Below, in pieces: positions 1 through 8,290 of a DNA stretch of 10,854 nucleotides (its first letter is position 1; each line of letters starts with the position of its first letter). Under the pieces are notes generated by a model, which searched no databases, was not told where the DNA came from, and saw only the letters and a program-made list of their open reading frames with translations. The position numbers and the translations under genes are program-made. The DNA lies in the NCBI GenBank assembly GCA_964657795.1, contig CAZZWS010000142.1, positions 1-10,854 on the forward strand, read 5' to 3'. This DNA is from CAHJXF01 sp964657795 (lineage in GTDB: Bacteria > Pseudomonadota > Gammaproteobacteria > Burkholderiales > Burkholderiaceae_D).

Positions 1-1
1 G

Positions 2-793
2 ATGAGCGAGCTGCGGCACGCCATCGCGCACGACGAACTGGTGCTTCACTATCAGCCGAAGGTCGATCTGCACGATCGCGCGCGCCTGCGGGCCGAGGTT
101 CTGCTGCGCTGGCCGCACGCGACACGCGGCTTCGTGCCGCCGGACCACTTCATCCCCTTCGCCGAACAGACCGGCACGATCACCCGCCTCACGGACTGGG
201 TGCTCGACGCGTCGCTGCGGCAGCTGAAAGCCTGGCGCGACAGCGGCGTCGCGATCGACCTGTCGATCAACATATCGACCCGCGACCTGATCGGCGCCGC
301 CTTCCCGGCGCGCGTGCTGAACGCACTGGACCGCCATGCCTGCGACGCCTCGTGGATCGCGCTCGAGATCACCGAGACCTCGATCCTCGACGACCCCGAC
401 CAGGCGCTGGAGAATCTCGAATGCCTGCACGCCCTGGGCTGCGCGATCTCCATCGACGACTTCGGCACCGGCTATTCGTCGCTGTCGTATCTGAGCAAGC
501 TGCCGGTCGACGAACTCAAGATCGACAAGTCGTTCGTGATGGGCATGATCGACCATCCCAACGACGCGGTGATCGTGCGCTCGACCATCGAGATGGGCCA
601 CAACATGGGGCTCAAGGTCGTTGCCGAAGGCGTGGAGACGTTCGAAGCCCTGGCCGCGCTCACTTCGATGGGATGCGACCTCGCGCAGGGCTACCTGATG
701 AGCCGTCCGTTGCCGGCCGCCGACCTGGTCGCATGGATGACCAAGTCTTCATGGTTGCGGTCGGGCGAAGCGAAGACCGAACAGACGGCTTGA
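2..793 (+). CDS. EAL-domain cyclic-di-GMP phosphodiesterase (5' end probably outside the window)
   Basis: The 263 residues are almost entirely one EAL domain, which hydrolyses c-di-GMP to pGpG. The expected metal and catalytic positions are all visible: Q18 in YQPK, E32 in the signature (written EVLLRW rather than EALLRW), N90 in SINIS, EITE at 122-125, DDFGTG at 152-157, K173 in LKIDK, AEGVE at 208-212 and Q229 in AQGY. The domain therefore looks catalytically competent. The Met at base 2 is probably not the true start: a stretch like SELRHAI leading into the EAL domain normally follows a GGDEF or PAS domain in longer proteins, and only one base precedes it here. No signal peptide or membrane segment is seen in the visible part. 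It converges with the gene ending at 823, 29 bp away, with no convincing terminator between them. The EAL assignment is certain; the full architecture and the regulatory input cannot be seen. Confidence 0.9.
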   Translation: MSELRHAIAHDELVLHYQPKVDLHDRARLRAEVLLRWPHATRGFVPPDHFIPFAEQTGTITRLTDWVLDASLRQLKAWRDSGVAIDLSINISTRDLIGAAFPARVLNALDRHACDASWIALEITETSILDDPDQALENLECLHALGCAISIDDFGTGYSSLSYLSKLPVDELKIDKSFVMGMIDHPNDAVIVRSTIEMGHNMGLKVVAEGVETFEALAALTSMGCDLAQGYLMSRPLPAADLVAWMTKSSWLRSGEAKTEQTA

Positions 794-822
794 CGGGGCG
801 CCGTGACGTCGGAACCAGACCC

Positions 823-1377
823 TCAGCTCTCGGCCATGTCCGCTTCGAACGCGATCTCGTGGACGTCGATGGTGACGACGCCCTTGCGCCGGATCGCCTC
901 GCCCCAGACCTGGACCTCGGCGCCCGCGGTGAAGTAGTCGGCGAGCTCCGCGTTCGCTTTCGGGTCGACGCGCAGTTGCTCGCCCGATCCGAGTACGCCG
1001 CCGCAGACTTCACCCTTCGGTGCGTACAACGTGAGCCTGACGCGACCGCCGACGTGGACCGGCCGGCGCGCCGGCTGGTTGCGGTGGTCATGTCTCTCGT
1101 GCTTCGGCGGCGGTCCGCCGTCCACGATCGTCTTCCCGGCGGCGCCCGTGACCGTCACGGCCGCGAAGACGTCTGCCCCGCGCGGCTTCACGTAGCGCGC
1201 TTCGATCGACTCGCCGACCGCAACCAGCTTCTCCAGTGCGGGACCCATGTGCGGCGGCACGTGGACCTGACGATCACCGTCGAGCAGGACGCCGTCGACA
1301 TCGCCGTGACGGTTGAGCGTGAACTGTGCGACGCGGCCACGGACGATGGGCAATGCGGAAGGGTCTAGCCAGTGCAT
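823..1377 (-). CDS. Hypothetical two-module beta-rich protein, paralogue of the upstream gene
   Basis: This is a 184-residue protein of no function I can name. It holds two related modules of roughly 50-65 residues. Module 1 (about 11-63) has G-D-V-D-G-V-L-L then V-H-V-P-P-H-M-G. Module 2 (about 109-162) has K-G-E-V-C-G-G-V-L then L-R-V-D-P. The alternating hydrophobic pattern suggests a small OB-like or beta-barrel fold (inference). The linker at 91-105 is rich in basic residues and His (KHERHDH), so metal binding is conceivable. The ATG at 1377 is chosen because AAAGGAACC lies just upstream and homology to the neighbour begins soon after it. The 60 bp upstream are visibly less GC-rich than the coding sequence. 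No signal peptide is seen, unlike the paralogue. An alternative is that it is the C-terminal half of one long four-module protein, since the frame stays open up to the N gap. Confidence 0.7.
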   Translation of the reverse strand: MHWLDPSALPIVRGRVAQFTLNRHGDVDGVLLDGDRQVHVPPHMGPALEKLVAVGESIEARYVKPRGADVFAAVTVTGAAGKTIVDGGPPPKHERHDHRNQPARRPVHVGGRVRLTLYAPKGEVCGGVLGSGEQLRVDPKANAELADYFTAGAEVQVWGEAIRRKGVVTIDVHEIAFEADMAES

Positions 1378-1406
1378 GAGGTTCCTTTGAACGGATGAAA
1401 GCGAAA

Positions 1407-1425
1407 GACTCGTGATGGTCGAGTC
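1407..1425 (-). other. Short perfect hairpin between the two paralogues
   Basis: On the minus strand GACTCG, a 7-base loop and CGAGTC form a perfect 6-bp stem. It is followed by TTTCGCTTTC and lies 30 bp upstream of the ATG at 1377. It could be a weak terminator or attenuator after the upstream paralogue, or an operator half-pair. The stem is short and the following T-rich stretch is interrupted, so this is only a candidate. It also sits 10 bp from a contig end. Confidence 0.35.
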
Positions 1426-1435
1426 GGGTCGAAGA

Positions 1436-1445
1436 NNNNNNNNNN
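1436..1445. other. Assembly gap (10 N)
   Basis: A run of exactly ten N, a conventional placeholder, so the true distance is unknown. It falls between or inside the paralogous genes read on the minus strand. Any reading frame that appears to continue through it has no meaning. Confidence 0.98.
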
Positions 1446-2157
1446 GACTCACGCCGGCATCGGGCGACGGCGGCGCACGCGGTCCCTCGGGCTCCACCGG
1501 GGCAATCGCATCGTCGCCGAAGCCCAGATGGTCCGCGCGCAGGCAACGGCCATAAGCGTTGGACGAGCCGAGACCGGTTGCGCGCAGCCAGGTCCCGACG
1601 ACGAGACGCGTCGCAGCGACCCGCCGACCGCGCGGTGACAGCCGCACGATCGTGCCGTCGGCGAGCAGCACACCGTCGACTTCACCGCGTGGCGCGTGGA
1701 GCAGGAAGACGATCGCTCCCGCGGCGTCCATCGGGCCGGGTGCGCCGTGACGCACGCCGTGCGTGGAAAGTGGCCCGGCGCCCGGGCTCGGTCGCGCTTC
1801 GGTCAGCGGCGTCCGCCCCGGCTTGCCGAGGGTGTAGGCGCGAAACCCCAACGCTGGCGCGCCGTCGCCTTCCGCGACGAACGCGTCGTGCGGCTTCAAC
1901 GTGGCGACCAGGTCGGCGCCCATGTGGACCGGGAAGCGCACCTGCGTGCCATCCTCGGCGATGAGGCCTTCGGTGTCGCCGAATTCGTTGACGAGGTATT
2001 GCCGGACGACACCGTGGAGCGTCGTGAAGCCCGGCTCGGCCGGCGGCGCCTGCGCGGCGGCGACGGACGAGCATGTCGCGAGGACGATGAGCCAGCGGTG
2101 CGCGAGGGCGCGACCATGGGCCGACGCGGCCGCGACGCTGATATCGGGATGAAGCAT
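1446..2157 (-). CDS. Exported two-module beta-rich protein, C-terminus lost in gap
   Basis: 237 residues are visible before the gap. The N-terminus looks like a Sec signal peptide with a long n-region: hydrophobic core WLIVLATCSSVAAA (22-35), cleavage likely near AAAQA around residue 37. The mature part has two modules homologous to those of the next gene. Module 1 (about 48-97) has DTEGLIAEDG and FPVHMG. Module 2 (about 147-196) has RGEVDGVLLADGT. The end (PVEPEGPRAPPSPDAG) is proline-rich, as for a tail or linker. The ATG at 2157 is the only ATG, GTG or TTG that keeps the signal peptide, and it has no good ribosome binding site. If the sigma-54-like element just upstream is real, the mRNA would be nearly leaderless. 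The gene follows the response regulator after a 146-bp spacer. I recognise no characterised family; periplasmic location is inferred. Confidence 0.72.
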
Positions 2158-2168
2158 CTATCCGGTGT

Positions 2169-2184
2169 ATCACGAACCGTGCCA
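2169..2184 (-). promoter_or_regulatory. Candidate sigma-54 promoter upstream of the exported beta-module gene
   Basis: On the minus strand the sequence reads TGGCACG-GTTC-GTGAT, preceded by C. The -24 half is a perfect match to the RpoN consensus. The -12 half matches TTGCW only in T, G and W, and lacks the usually conserved C. Spacing is correct. The predicted start would be near 2158, one base before the ATG at 2157. The nearest upstream gene on the same strand is a sigma-54 activator, and the same element occurs on the other side of the regulatory pair at 5343. Confidence 0.4.
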
Positions 2185-2244
2185 GCCCGCAGCTTCGCAT
2201 CCTTCCCCCGACAACGCGAAGACGGCGGCCCTGAGTCGTGGCGA

Positions 2245-2287
2245 AGCGTCGCTCATGCGGACAGCGCCCGTCGTGAAAGCGGACACG
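2245..2287 (-). promoter_or_regulatory. Tandem pair of candidate activator-binding sites (22-bp period)
   Basis: On the minus strand two 21-bp units run in tandem. The first is CGTGTCC, 7 bases, CGACGGG (2287-2267). The second is GCTGTCC, 7 bases, CGACGCT (2265-2245). They share TGTCCGC and CGACG and repeat every 22 bp, about two helical turns. Their centres lie 93 and 71 bp upstream of the T of the -24 element at 2184, which is the usual range for sigma-54 enhancer sites. The core TGTC-N8-CGAC also occurs at 5238-5253. Confidence 0.45.
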
Positions 2288-2303
2288 ACGTGCGCGTTGG
2301 AGA

Positions 2304-3643
<1,340 letters not shown>

Positions 3644-3659
<16 letters not shown>

Positions 3660-5173
3660 GGCAACTCCATCGAGAAGATCGCACCGGTGAAGCCCGCGGA
3701 CAAGGCCTCCGGCGATCGTCGGTGCGCAGCGACGACTGTCAGTGTGCCGCCATGCGCTTCGACGATCTCGCGGGCGATCGACAGCCCGAGTCCGGTGCCG
3801 TCGACCCGCGTGGTGTGGAACGGCTCGAAGACCTGGTCGATCACCGCTTCGCCGATGCCCGGTCCGTTGTCCATTACCGCGATGCGCAGCACGAGGCCCG
3901 GCTCGGCCGATGCGATCAGGCGGACACGCCCGCTCTGTCGGGTCGCATGCTGGATCGCGTTGATCACGAGGTTGTCGAGCGCGCGCGCCAGTTGCACCGG
4001 ATCGATCGACCACGTCAGCGCGGGCGCCTCATGGTCCAGAACGACGTCCCGCTCGAGCGCCTCGTCACGCGCCGCCGCGACCCTCGCGACGAGCCATCGA
4101 TCGATCTCGACCGGCTCGACGCGCAGCGCGGTCAGCCGGGTCATCGCCTGCATGCGCTCCAGCAGGTCGTCGAGACGATGTACGTCCGCGAGCACATGTT
4201 CGAGGGCGCTGCCCGGCTCACCGACGCCGGCCAGCGCGTTCTCCGCGCGCAATCGCATCGCGGCGATCGGGTTGCGAATCTCGTGGACGAGTTGGGCCGT
4301 CATGCGACCGAACGAGGCGACGCGCTGCGCCCGTGCGAGCTCGCTCTCGAGCGCGCGTGCCTCCCGACCTTGTCGGTCGAGTCGTTCGCGCAGGATCGCG
4401 ACCAGCGCCGCGACGCGATCGATGTCGCGATGGCCGGTCCGGCGCGGCGTCCAGCTTCGCCCCGACTCGACCTCCGCGAGATCGCCCGCCAGCCGCTCCA
4501 GCGATCCGTTCCATCGCCGCAGCACGAGCAACAGCGCGACGCCCGATGCGACCACAAAGAAACCCAGCAATCCAAGGCCGGCCGTGAGCCGCCGGGTGCC
4601 GCCGTCCTCGCGCGCGTGCGCGCGCGCCATGACCCAGATGGCGAGTTCGGTTCCGTTCGCCGCCGGCGTCGCACGCAGGATCAGCGTCTGTCGCGCGCCG
4701 GCGACGCGACGCGATTGCGCGACAGCGTTCTTCAGGGCGTCGTTCGCCAGCGCGACGATCTGGCTGGCCTCGGCCGCCGGCACGTCCTCCTTGGTACCGC
4801 CGCCCTCGTAGGTCGGGAACGCGTACGCGATGAAGCCCGCGTGCCGGTCGTAGAAGCCGCCTTCCACATCGTCGTATTCCTCGAGAACGATCTCGAGGAT
4901 CAACCGCAGCTCGCGACGCCGTTGCTCGTCGGTGTAGACCGGCGCCGACGGGTAGCTGCGCGCATAGACGGCGAAGCGTTGCTGAAGCGCCGCGGCAGCC
5001 TTGTCGACCCGCGCCGCGACCGAGTCCACGCGCGCGTCGACACCCAACCGGTAGAGTCCCTGCATGAGAAAGGCCGTGGCCACGCAGGTCGCGACGACGA
5101 AGAGCCAGATGCCTGTGAAGGCGGTGCGCAGCGATCCCTTCATGGTCGGTCGTGGCAGGTCAGGTGCTCGCAT
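3644..5173 (-). CDS. Membrane sensor histidine kinase, partner of the adjacent regulator
   Basis: A 509-residue inner-membrane kinase. A short cytoplasmic start is followed by TM1 (about 20-39), a periplasmic sensor region (about 40-195) and TM2 (about 197-218). Next come a HAMP-like helical linker, a HisKA domain with QLVHEIRNP (H297) and an HATPase domain. The HATPase has an N box (LDNLVINAIQHA, 399-410), G1 DNGPGI (435-440), an F box FEPF (449-452) and G2 GTGLGLS (459-465). The NtrB/DctB-like HEIRNP box is typical of kinases that partner sigma-54 activators. The sensor region resembles no ligand-binding family I can name. The last 16 bp overlap the regulator gene. An alternative start at 5143 (MKGSLRTAF) is equally plausible; neither start has a clear ribosome binding site. 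The signal is unknown. Confidence 0.93.
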
Positions 5174-5235
5174 CCGTGAGCCGATGCGGATCGGCGCGTT
5201 GGCAAAGCGGCGTTATACATGCTGCGAGCGTCGAT

Positions 5236-5278
5236 GCTGTCGCGAGGGACGACAGCCTTCGTCGCGATTCCGGACGCC
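5236..5278. promoter_or_regulatory. Perfect palindrome plus degenerate copy: candidate activator-binding pair
   Basis: GCTGTCG, 7 bases, CGACAGC (5236-5256) is a perfect 7-bp inverted repeat. A degenerate unit follows at 5258-5278, sharing GTCGCGA and GAC at the same spacing, so the two repeat every 22 bp. Their centres (5246 and 5268) are 97 and 75 bp upstream of the -24-like element at 5343, and also 73-95 bp upstream of the kinase start at 5173. The core matches the pair at 2245-2287. They could serve the rightward operon, autoregulate the kinase/regulator operon, or both. Confidence 0.45.
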
Positions 5279-5342
5279 CGCGAGGCAGGCATCGTATGTC
5301 TAAGCACGGCTCTTCATAGGACGATGGCGGCACGGCGTTCGC

Positions 5343-5358
5343 TGGCACGGAACGTGGA
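5343..5358 (+). promoter_or_regulatory. Candidate sigma-54 promoter of the rightward operon
   Basis: TGGCACG-GAAC-GTGGA preceded by C. The -24 half is perfect; the -12 half again has GTG where TTGC is expected. Predicted start is near 5369, giving a leader of about 31 nt to the ATG at 5400. It shares CTGGCACGG-WWC-GTG with the element at 2169-2184, and both have a pair of near-palindromes 71-97 bp upstream. Confidence 0.4.
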
Positions 5359-5399
5359 AGTCAAAGGATCCACCCACCTTCACGCTTCGGCGTTCCACC

Positions 5400-5714
5400 A
5401 TGTTCGATTCCAAGGCTCTTCCTCGCGTCCTGCGGTTCACATCGGTCCTCGCGTCTGCTATCGGCGCGCTGAGCATCGCCGCAGTGGTCCATGCACGACC
5501 CGTAGCGGACGGGGCCGCGCCCGACCGGCCGCCCGAGGCGACGGCACCGCCGCCCCCGGCCTTGCCGGGTCCCCCGCCGCCGGGTCCGGACGGTCGGCCT
5601 TCTCCCGCGGCGCCTCGTCCCCGCCCGCCGGCGCCACGGGTGCAGGACGCCGCAACGCAGACGCCGCCGACCCCGCCGACCCCACCCGCCGTCGTCGCCG
5701 GCCCCGAACGCTGA
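5400..5714 (+). CDS. Small exported proline-rich protein
   Basis: 104 residues. The N-terminus is a credible Sec signal peptide: positive residues at K5, R9 and R12, hydrophobic core FTSVLASAIGALSIAAVV (13-30) and cleavage after VHA near residue 32. The mature part is about 70 residues dominated by Pro and Ala, with runs such as PPPPALPGPPPPGP and TPPTPPTPP. It has no Cys and no recognisable domain, and is probably disordered in the periplasm or a spacer in the envelope. The ATG at 5400 has no ribosome binding site in the usual place, which lowers confidence; low-complexity GC-rich DNA can also leave frames open by chance. It ends 15 bp before the MFS gene, so the two are probably co-transcribed. 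No function can be named. Confidence 0.55.
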   Translation: MFDSKALPRVLRFTSVLASAIGALSIAAVVHARPVADGAAPDRPPEATAPPPPALPGPPPPGPDGRPSPAAPRPRPPAPRVQDAATQTPPTPPTPPAVVAGPER

Positions 5715-5729
5715 TCCTCGGCGGACAAC

Positions 5730-7052
5730 ATGACCGACATCCTGCCGGCGTCCGGCACTCAACCTCGCCGCGACCGCGCTGCGGCGGACGCCGACGCGAT
5801 GCCCGACAAACGCAACAGCGTCCGCTGGCTGGAGGCACTCAACTTCTCGATCGCGGACGTGCAGAACGGCATGGGGCCGTACATGGCGCTGTTCCTGCAG
5901 TCGAGCGCGCGCTGGGGCACCGCGGAGATCGGCCTGGCGCTCGCGTTCGGCAACATCGCCCAGGTGCTGGCCCAGACGCCGGCCGGCGTGCTCGTCGATC
6001 GGCTGCGCCAGAAACGCGCGCTGGTCGCGGTCGGCATCGCCATGATCGCCGTCTCATGCATCCTGACACCGCTGTTCACGACGCTGCCGGTCGTCAGCGC
6101 CGGACAGGTGCTGATCGGCGTGGCCGGCGCGATCTTCCCGACGACGCTCGCGGCCATGGCGCTGGGGCTGGTCGGACGAAAGCGGATGGATGCGCAGATG
6201 GGGACCAACCAGGCCTGCAACGCGGCGGGCAACGTGTTCGCAGCGCTCGCGATCGGAGCGATCGGCTACACGCTCGGCCTGCGCTGGATGTTTGCGCTGA
6301 TCGTCGCCCTCGCCGCGATCTCGCTGTTCTTTCTCGCGCGCATCCGGCCGGCGGACATCGATCACGAACTCGCGCGTGGCGCCGACGGCGACGATGCGGG
6401 GGACGATGCAGCGGCATCGAACGAGCCGATCAGGAGCCTGCTGCGCAGCTTCAGGACGCTGGCCGAAGACCGGTCCGTCGCGATCTTCCTGACCTGCGCC
6501 GTCCTCTTCCACTTCGCCAACGCGGCCATGGTCCCGCTCGTCACCCAGATGCTCGGGTCGAACCAGGGTCCGCGACGCGCCGTGTTGTATACGTCGGGCT
6601 ACATGCTGGCCTCGCAGTTGGTGTTCGTGATCGTCGCCGCCGTCAGTGGTCGGCTCGCGTCGCGGATCGGCCGGAAACCGCTCTTCCTCTTCGCGTTCGC
6701 GATGCTCGCGATCCGCGGCGTGCTCTACACCTTGAGCGACGCACCCGCCGCATTGATCGCGGTCCAGTGCATGGACGGACTCGGAGCCGGCGTGTTCGGC
6801 GTCGTCGCCGTGCTGATCATCGCCGACCTCACGAAAGGCACCGGACGCTTCAACGCGGCGCAAGGGGCCGTCGCGACCGCGCAGGGACTCGGTGCGTTCC
6901 TGAGCAACGCGATGGCCGGCTTCCTCGCAGGACGTTTCGGCATGACGCCGACGTTCCTGGTGCTCGCGGGCATCGCGGTCGTGGGCTTCATCGTCTTCGC
7001 GTTGTTGATGCCGGAGACGCGTGACTTGGCGCGCCGGACATCGATCGCCTGA
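5730..7052 (+). CDS. Major facilitator superfamily transporter
   Basis: 440 residues, the usual MFS length, with about twelve hydrophobic segments in two halves separated by a charged cytoplasmic loop (near residues 205-240, with DGDDAGDDAAASNEP). The MFS motif-A position between TM2 and TM3 reads GVLVDRLRQKR, and its counterpart in the second half is GRLASRIGRKP. The first 22 residues are polar; the Met before PDKRNSVRW is an alternative start, and no strong ribosome binding site decides between them. It is an inner-membrane secondary transporter, most likely a proton antiporter for a small molecule (inference from family). The substrate cannot be read from sequence. It follows the proline-rich protein closely and precedes the phosphoesterase by 37 bp, suggesting one operon that may be under the candidate promoter at 5343. 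Confidence 0.9.
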   Translation: MTDILPASGTQPRRDRAAADADAMPDKRNSVRWLEALNFSIADVQNGMGPYMALFLQSSARWGTAEIGLALAFGNIAQVLAQTPAGVLVDRLRQKRALVAVGIAMIAVSCILTPLFTTLPVVSAGQVLIGVAGAIFPTTLAAMALGLVGRKRMDAQMGTNQACNAAGNVFAALAIGAIGYTLGLRWMFALIVALAAISLFFLARIRPADIDHELARGADGDDAGDDAAASNEPIRSLLRSFRTLAEDRSVAIFLTCAVLFHFANAAMVPLVTQMLGSNQGPRRAVLYTSGYMLASQLVFVIVAAVSGRLASRIGRKPLFLFAFAMLAIRGVLYTLSDAPAALIAVQCMDGLGAGVFGVVAVLIIADLTKGTGRFNAAQGAVATAQGLGAFLSNAMAGFLAGRFGMTPTFLVLAGIAVVGFIVFALLMPETRDLARRTSIA

Positions 7053-7089
7053 CGATCCACGCCGCACCTCATCATCGACACACGAACGC

Positions 7090-8220
7090 ATGGATACGGA
7101 TCATTTCGTCAGCTGGCTGCATATCGGTGACCTTCACGCCTCGCATGAAGACGGATGGGCCAGCGTCGCTATCCTGAAACAGATCGTGGAGTCGATCCGT
7201 GCGAACGTTCCTGCAGGCGCTCTCGACTTCGCGTTCCTGCCGGGCGACAACGCCAACCACGGCGAGCGCGAGCAATACGAACGCGTGGTCGCCGCGCTCG
7301 ACGGTCTGCCGATGCCTCGTTACGCGATTCCCGGAGATCACGACTACGAGCCCAAGTCGCTGCGCGTGTTCGCCGATGTGCTCGAAACGCGGCCATTGCC
7401 GACGTCCGTCGTCGTCGCCGGACGTCGGGCGCTGTTCCTCGATATCGTGTCGGCGGGCAGCGGCGGTCCGGACTTTCGTCTGGGGGCGGGCCAGACGGCC
7501 TGGCTGAAGCATCAACTTCAGGCCGCACGCCACGACGACGAAGCCAGCCCGATCGTCTTCATGCATGCGTTTCCCGAGGATCTCCGTGAAGGCGCACGCG
7601 AGATCGGCCGCATCTTCGCCGACGCGCATGTCGCCTTCGTCGACACCGGCCATACGCACTACAACGAGATCCTCAACGACGGGGCCGTGATCTACTCGGC
7701 GACTCGCTCGACAGGCCAGATCGAGGAAGGATCGGTGGGCTTTGCCGTCGCCGCGGTCGACGGTGCGGTCGCCAGTTGGCGATTCAAGGCACTCGATGCG
7801 CCGTGGCCATGGGTGCTGATCACGTCGCCCGCCGAAGCCCGGATGGCGATCGGAGGTTCGGTGGCCGACTTGGACGACGGGATCGACGTGCACGCTCTCG
7901 TTCTCGGCCCGGACGTCGCATCGGTTTCGGCTCGCATCGACGACGCTCCCGAGGTCTCCATGCGACGGCTCGACGGACGGCCGGGCAGATGGGCCGTGCG
8001 GCTCGAACGAACGCGCGCGGCACGACACCGCATCGTCGTCACGGCCATCGGTCGCAATGGCGACGAGGGCGTCGACGAAGTGGACGTGCGCGTCGGCACT
8101 GCCGTTGCGGCTTCGTTCGAAGATGGTCTTGGCCGGCACGACCAGTCGATCGGTGCATGGCCCGAGCACGACCTGCTCGGTACCCGGCTCGGACCCAACG
8201 CGAAAGGAAAGCAGTGGTGA
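7090..8220 (+). CDS. Calcineurin-like metallophosphoesterase with C-terminal beta domain
   Basis: 376 residues. The N-terminal part (about 5-255) is a metallophosphoesterase with metal-site motifs in order: GDLH (D14, H16), GDNAN (D53, N56), GDHD (82-85), a His in MHAFP (H159) and GHTH (187-190). In the third motif the usual Asn of GNHD is Asp. The family hydrolyses phosphomono- or diesters with a dinuclear metal centre; CpdA-like cyclic-nucleotide phosphodiesterases are the closest type I recognise, but the substrate is undetermined. Residues from about 260 on form a beta-rich domain, perhaps Ig-like (PWPWVLITSP through DEVDVRVG), followed by a short tail. No signal peptide is present, so it is probably cytoplasmic. 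The ATG at 7090 is preferred over an in-frame ATG at 7021 because that one lies inside the MFS gene and adds 23 non-conserved residues. Confidence 0.88.
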   Translation: MDTDHFVSWLHIGDLHASHEDGWASVAILKQIVESIRANVPAGALDFAFLPGDNANHGEREQYERVVAALDGLPMPRYAIPGDHDYEPKSLRVFADVLETRPLPTSVVVAGRRALFLDIVSAGSGGPDFRLGAGQTAWLKHQLQAARHDDEASPIVFMHAFPEDLREGAREIGRIFADAHVAFVDTGHTHYNEILNDGAVIYSATRSTGQIEEGSVGFAVAAVDGAVASWRFKALDAPWPWVLITSPAEARMAIGGSVADLDDGIDVHALVLGPDVASVSARIDDAPEVSMRRLDGRPGRWAVRLERTRAARHRIVVTAIGRNGDEGVDEVDVRVGTAVAASFEDGLGRHDQSIGAWPEHDLLGTRLGPNAKGKQW

Positions 8221-8290
8221 TTCCCCGGGAGCCATATCGACGCCGTCATCGCGGCTCGGCCTGCGATCGTCGATCGGAGAAGCTCCGACC

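Noticed and set aside
794..822. ACGG-GGCG-CCGT as a terminator between the EAL gene and the convergent gene.
   Set aside because: The stem is only 4 bp and no T-tract follows.
5199..5218. TTGGCA at 5199 and TATAAC on the minus strand at 5212-5217 as sigma-70 promoter parts for the kinase or the rightward operon.
   Set aside because: The plus-strand boxes are only 8 bp apart, and the minus-strand -10 lacks a convincing -35 at 16-18 bp. The TATAAC could still be a weak kinase promoter, but I cannot support it.
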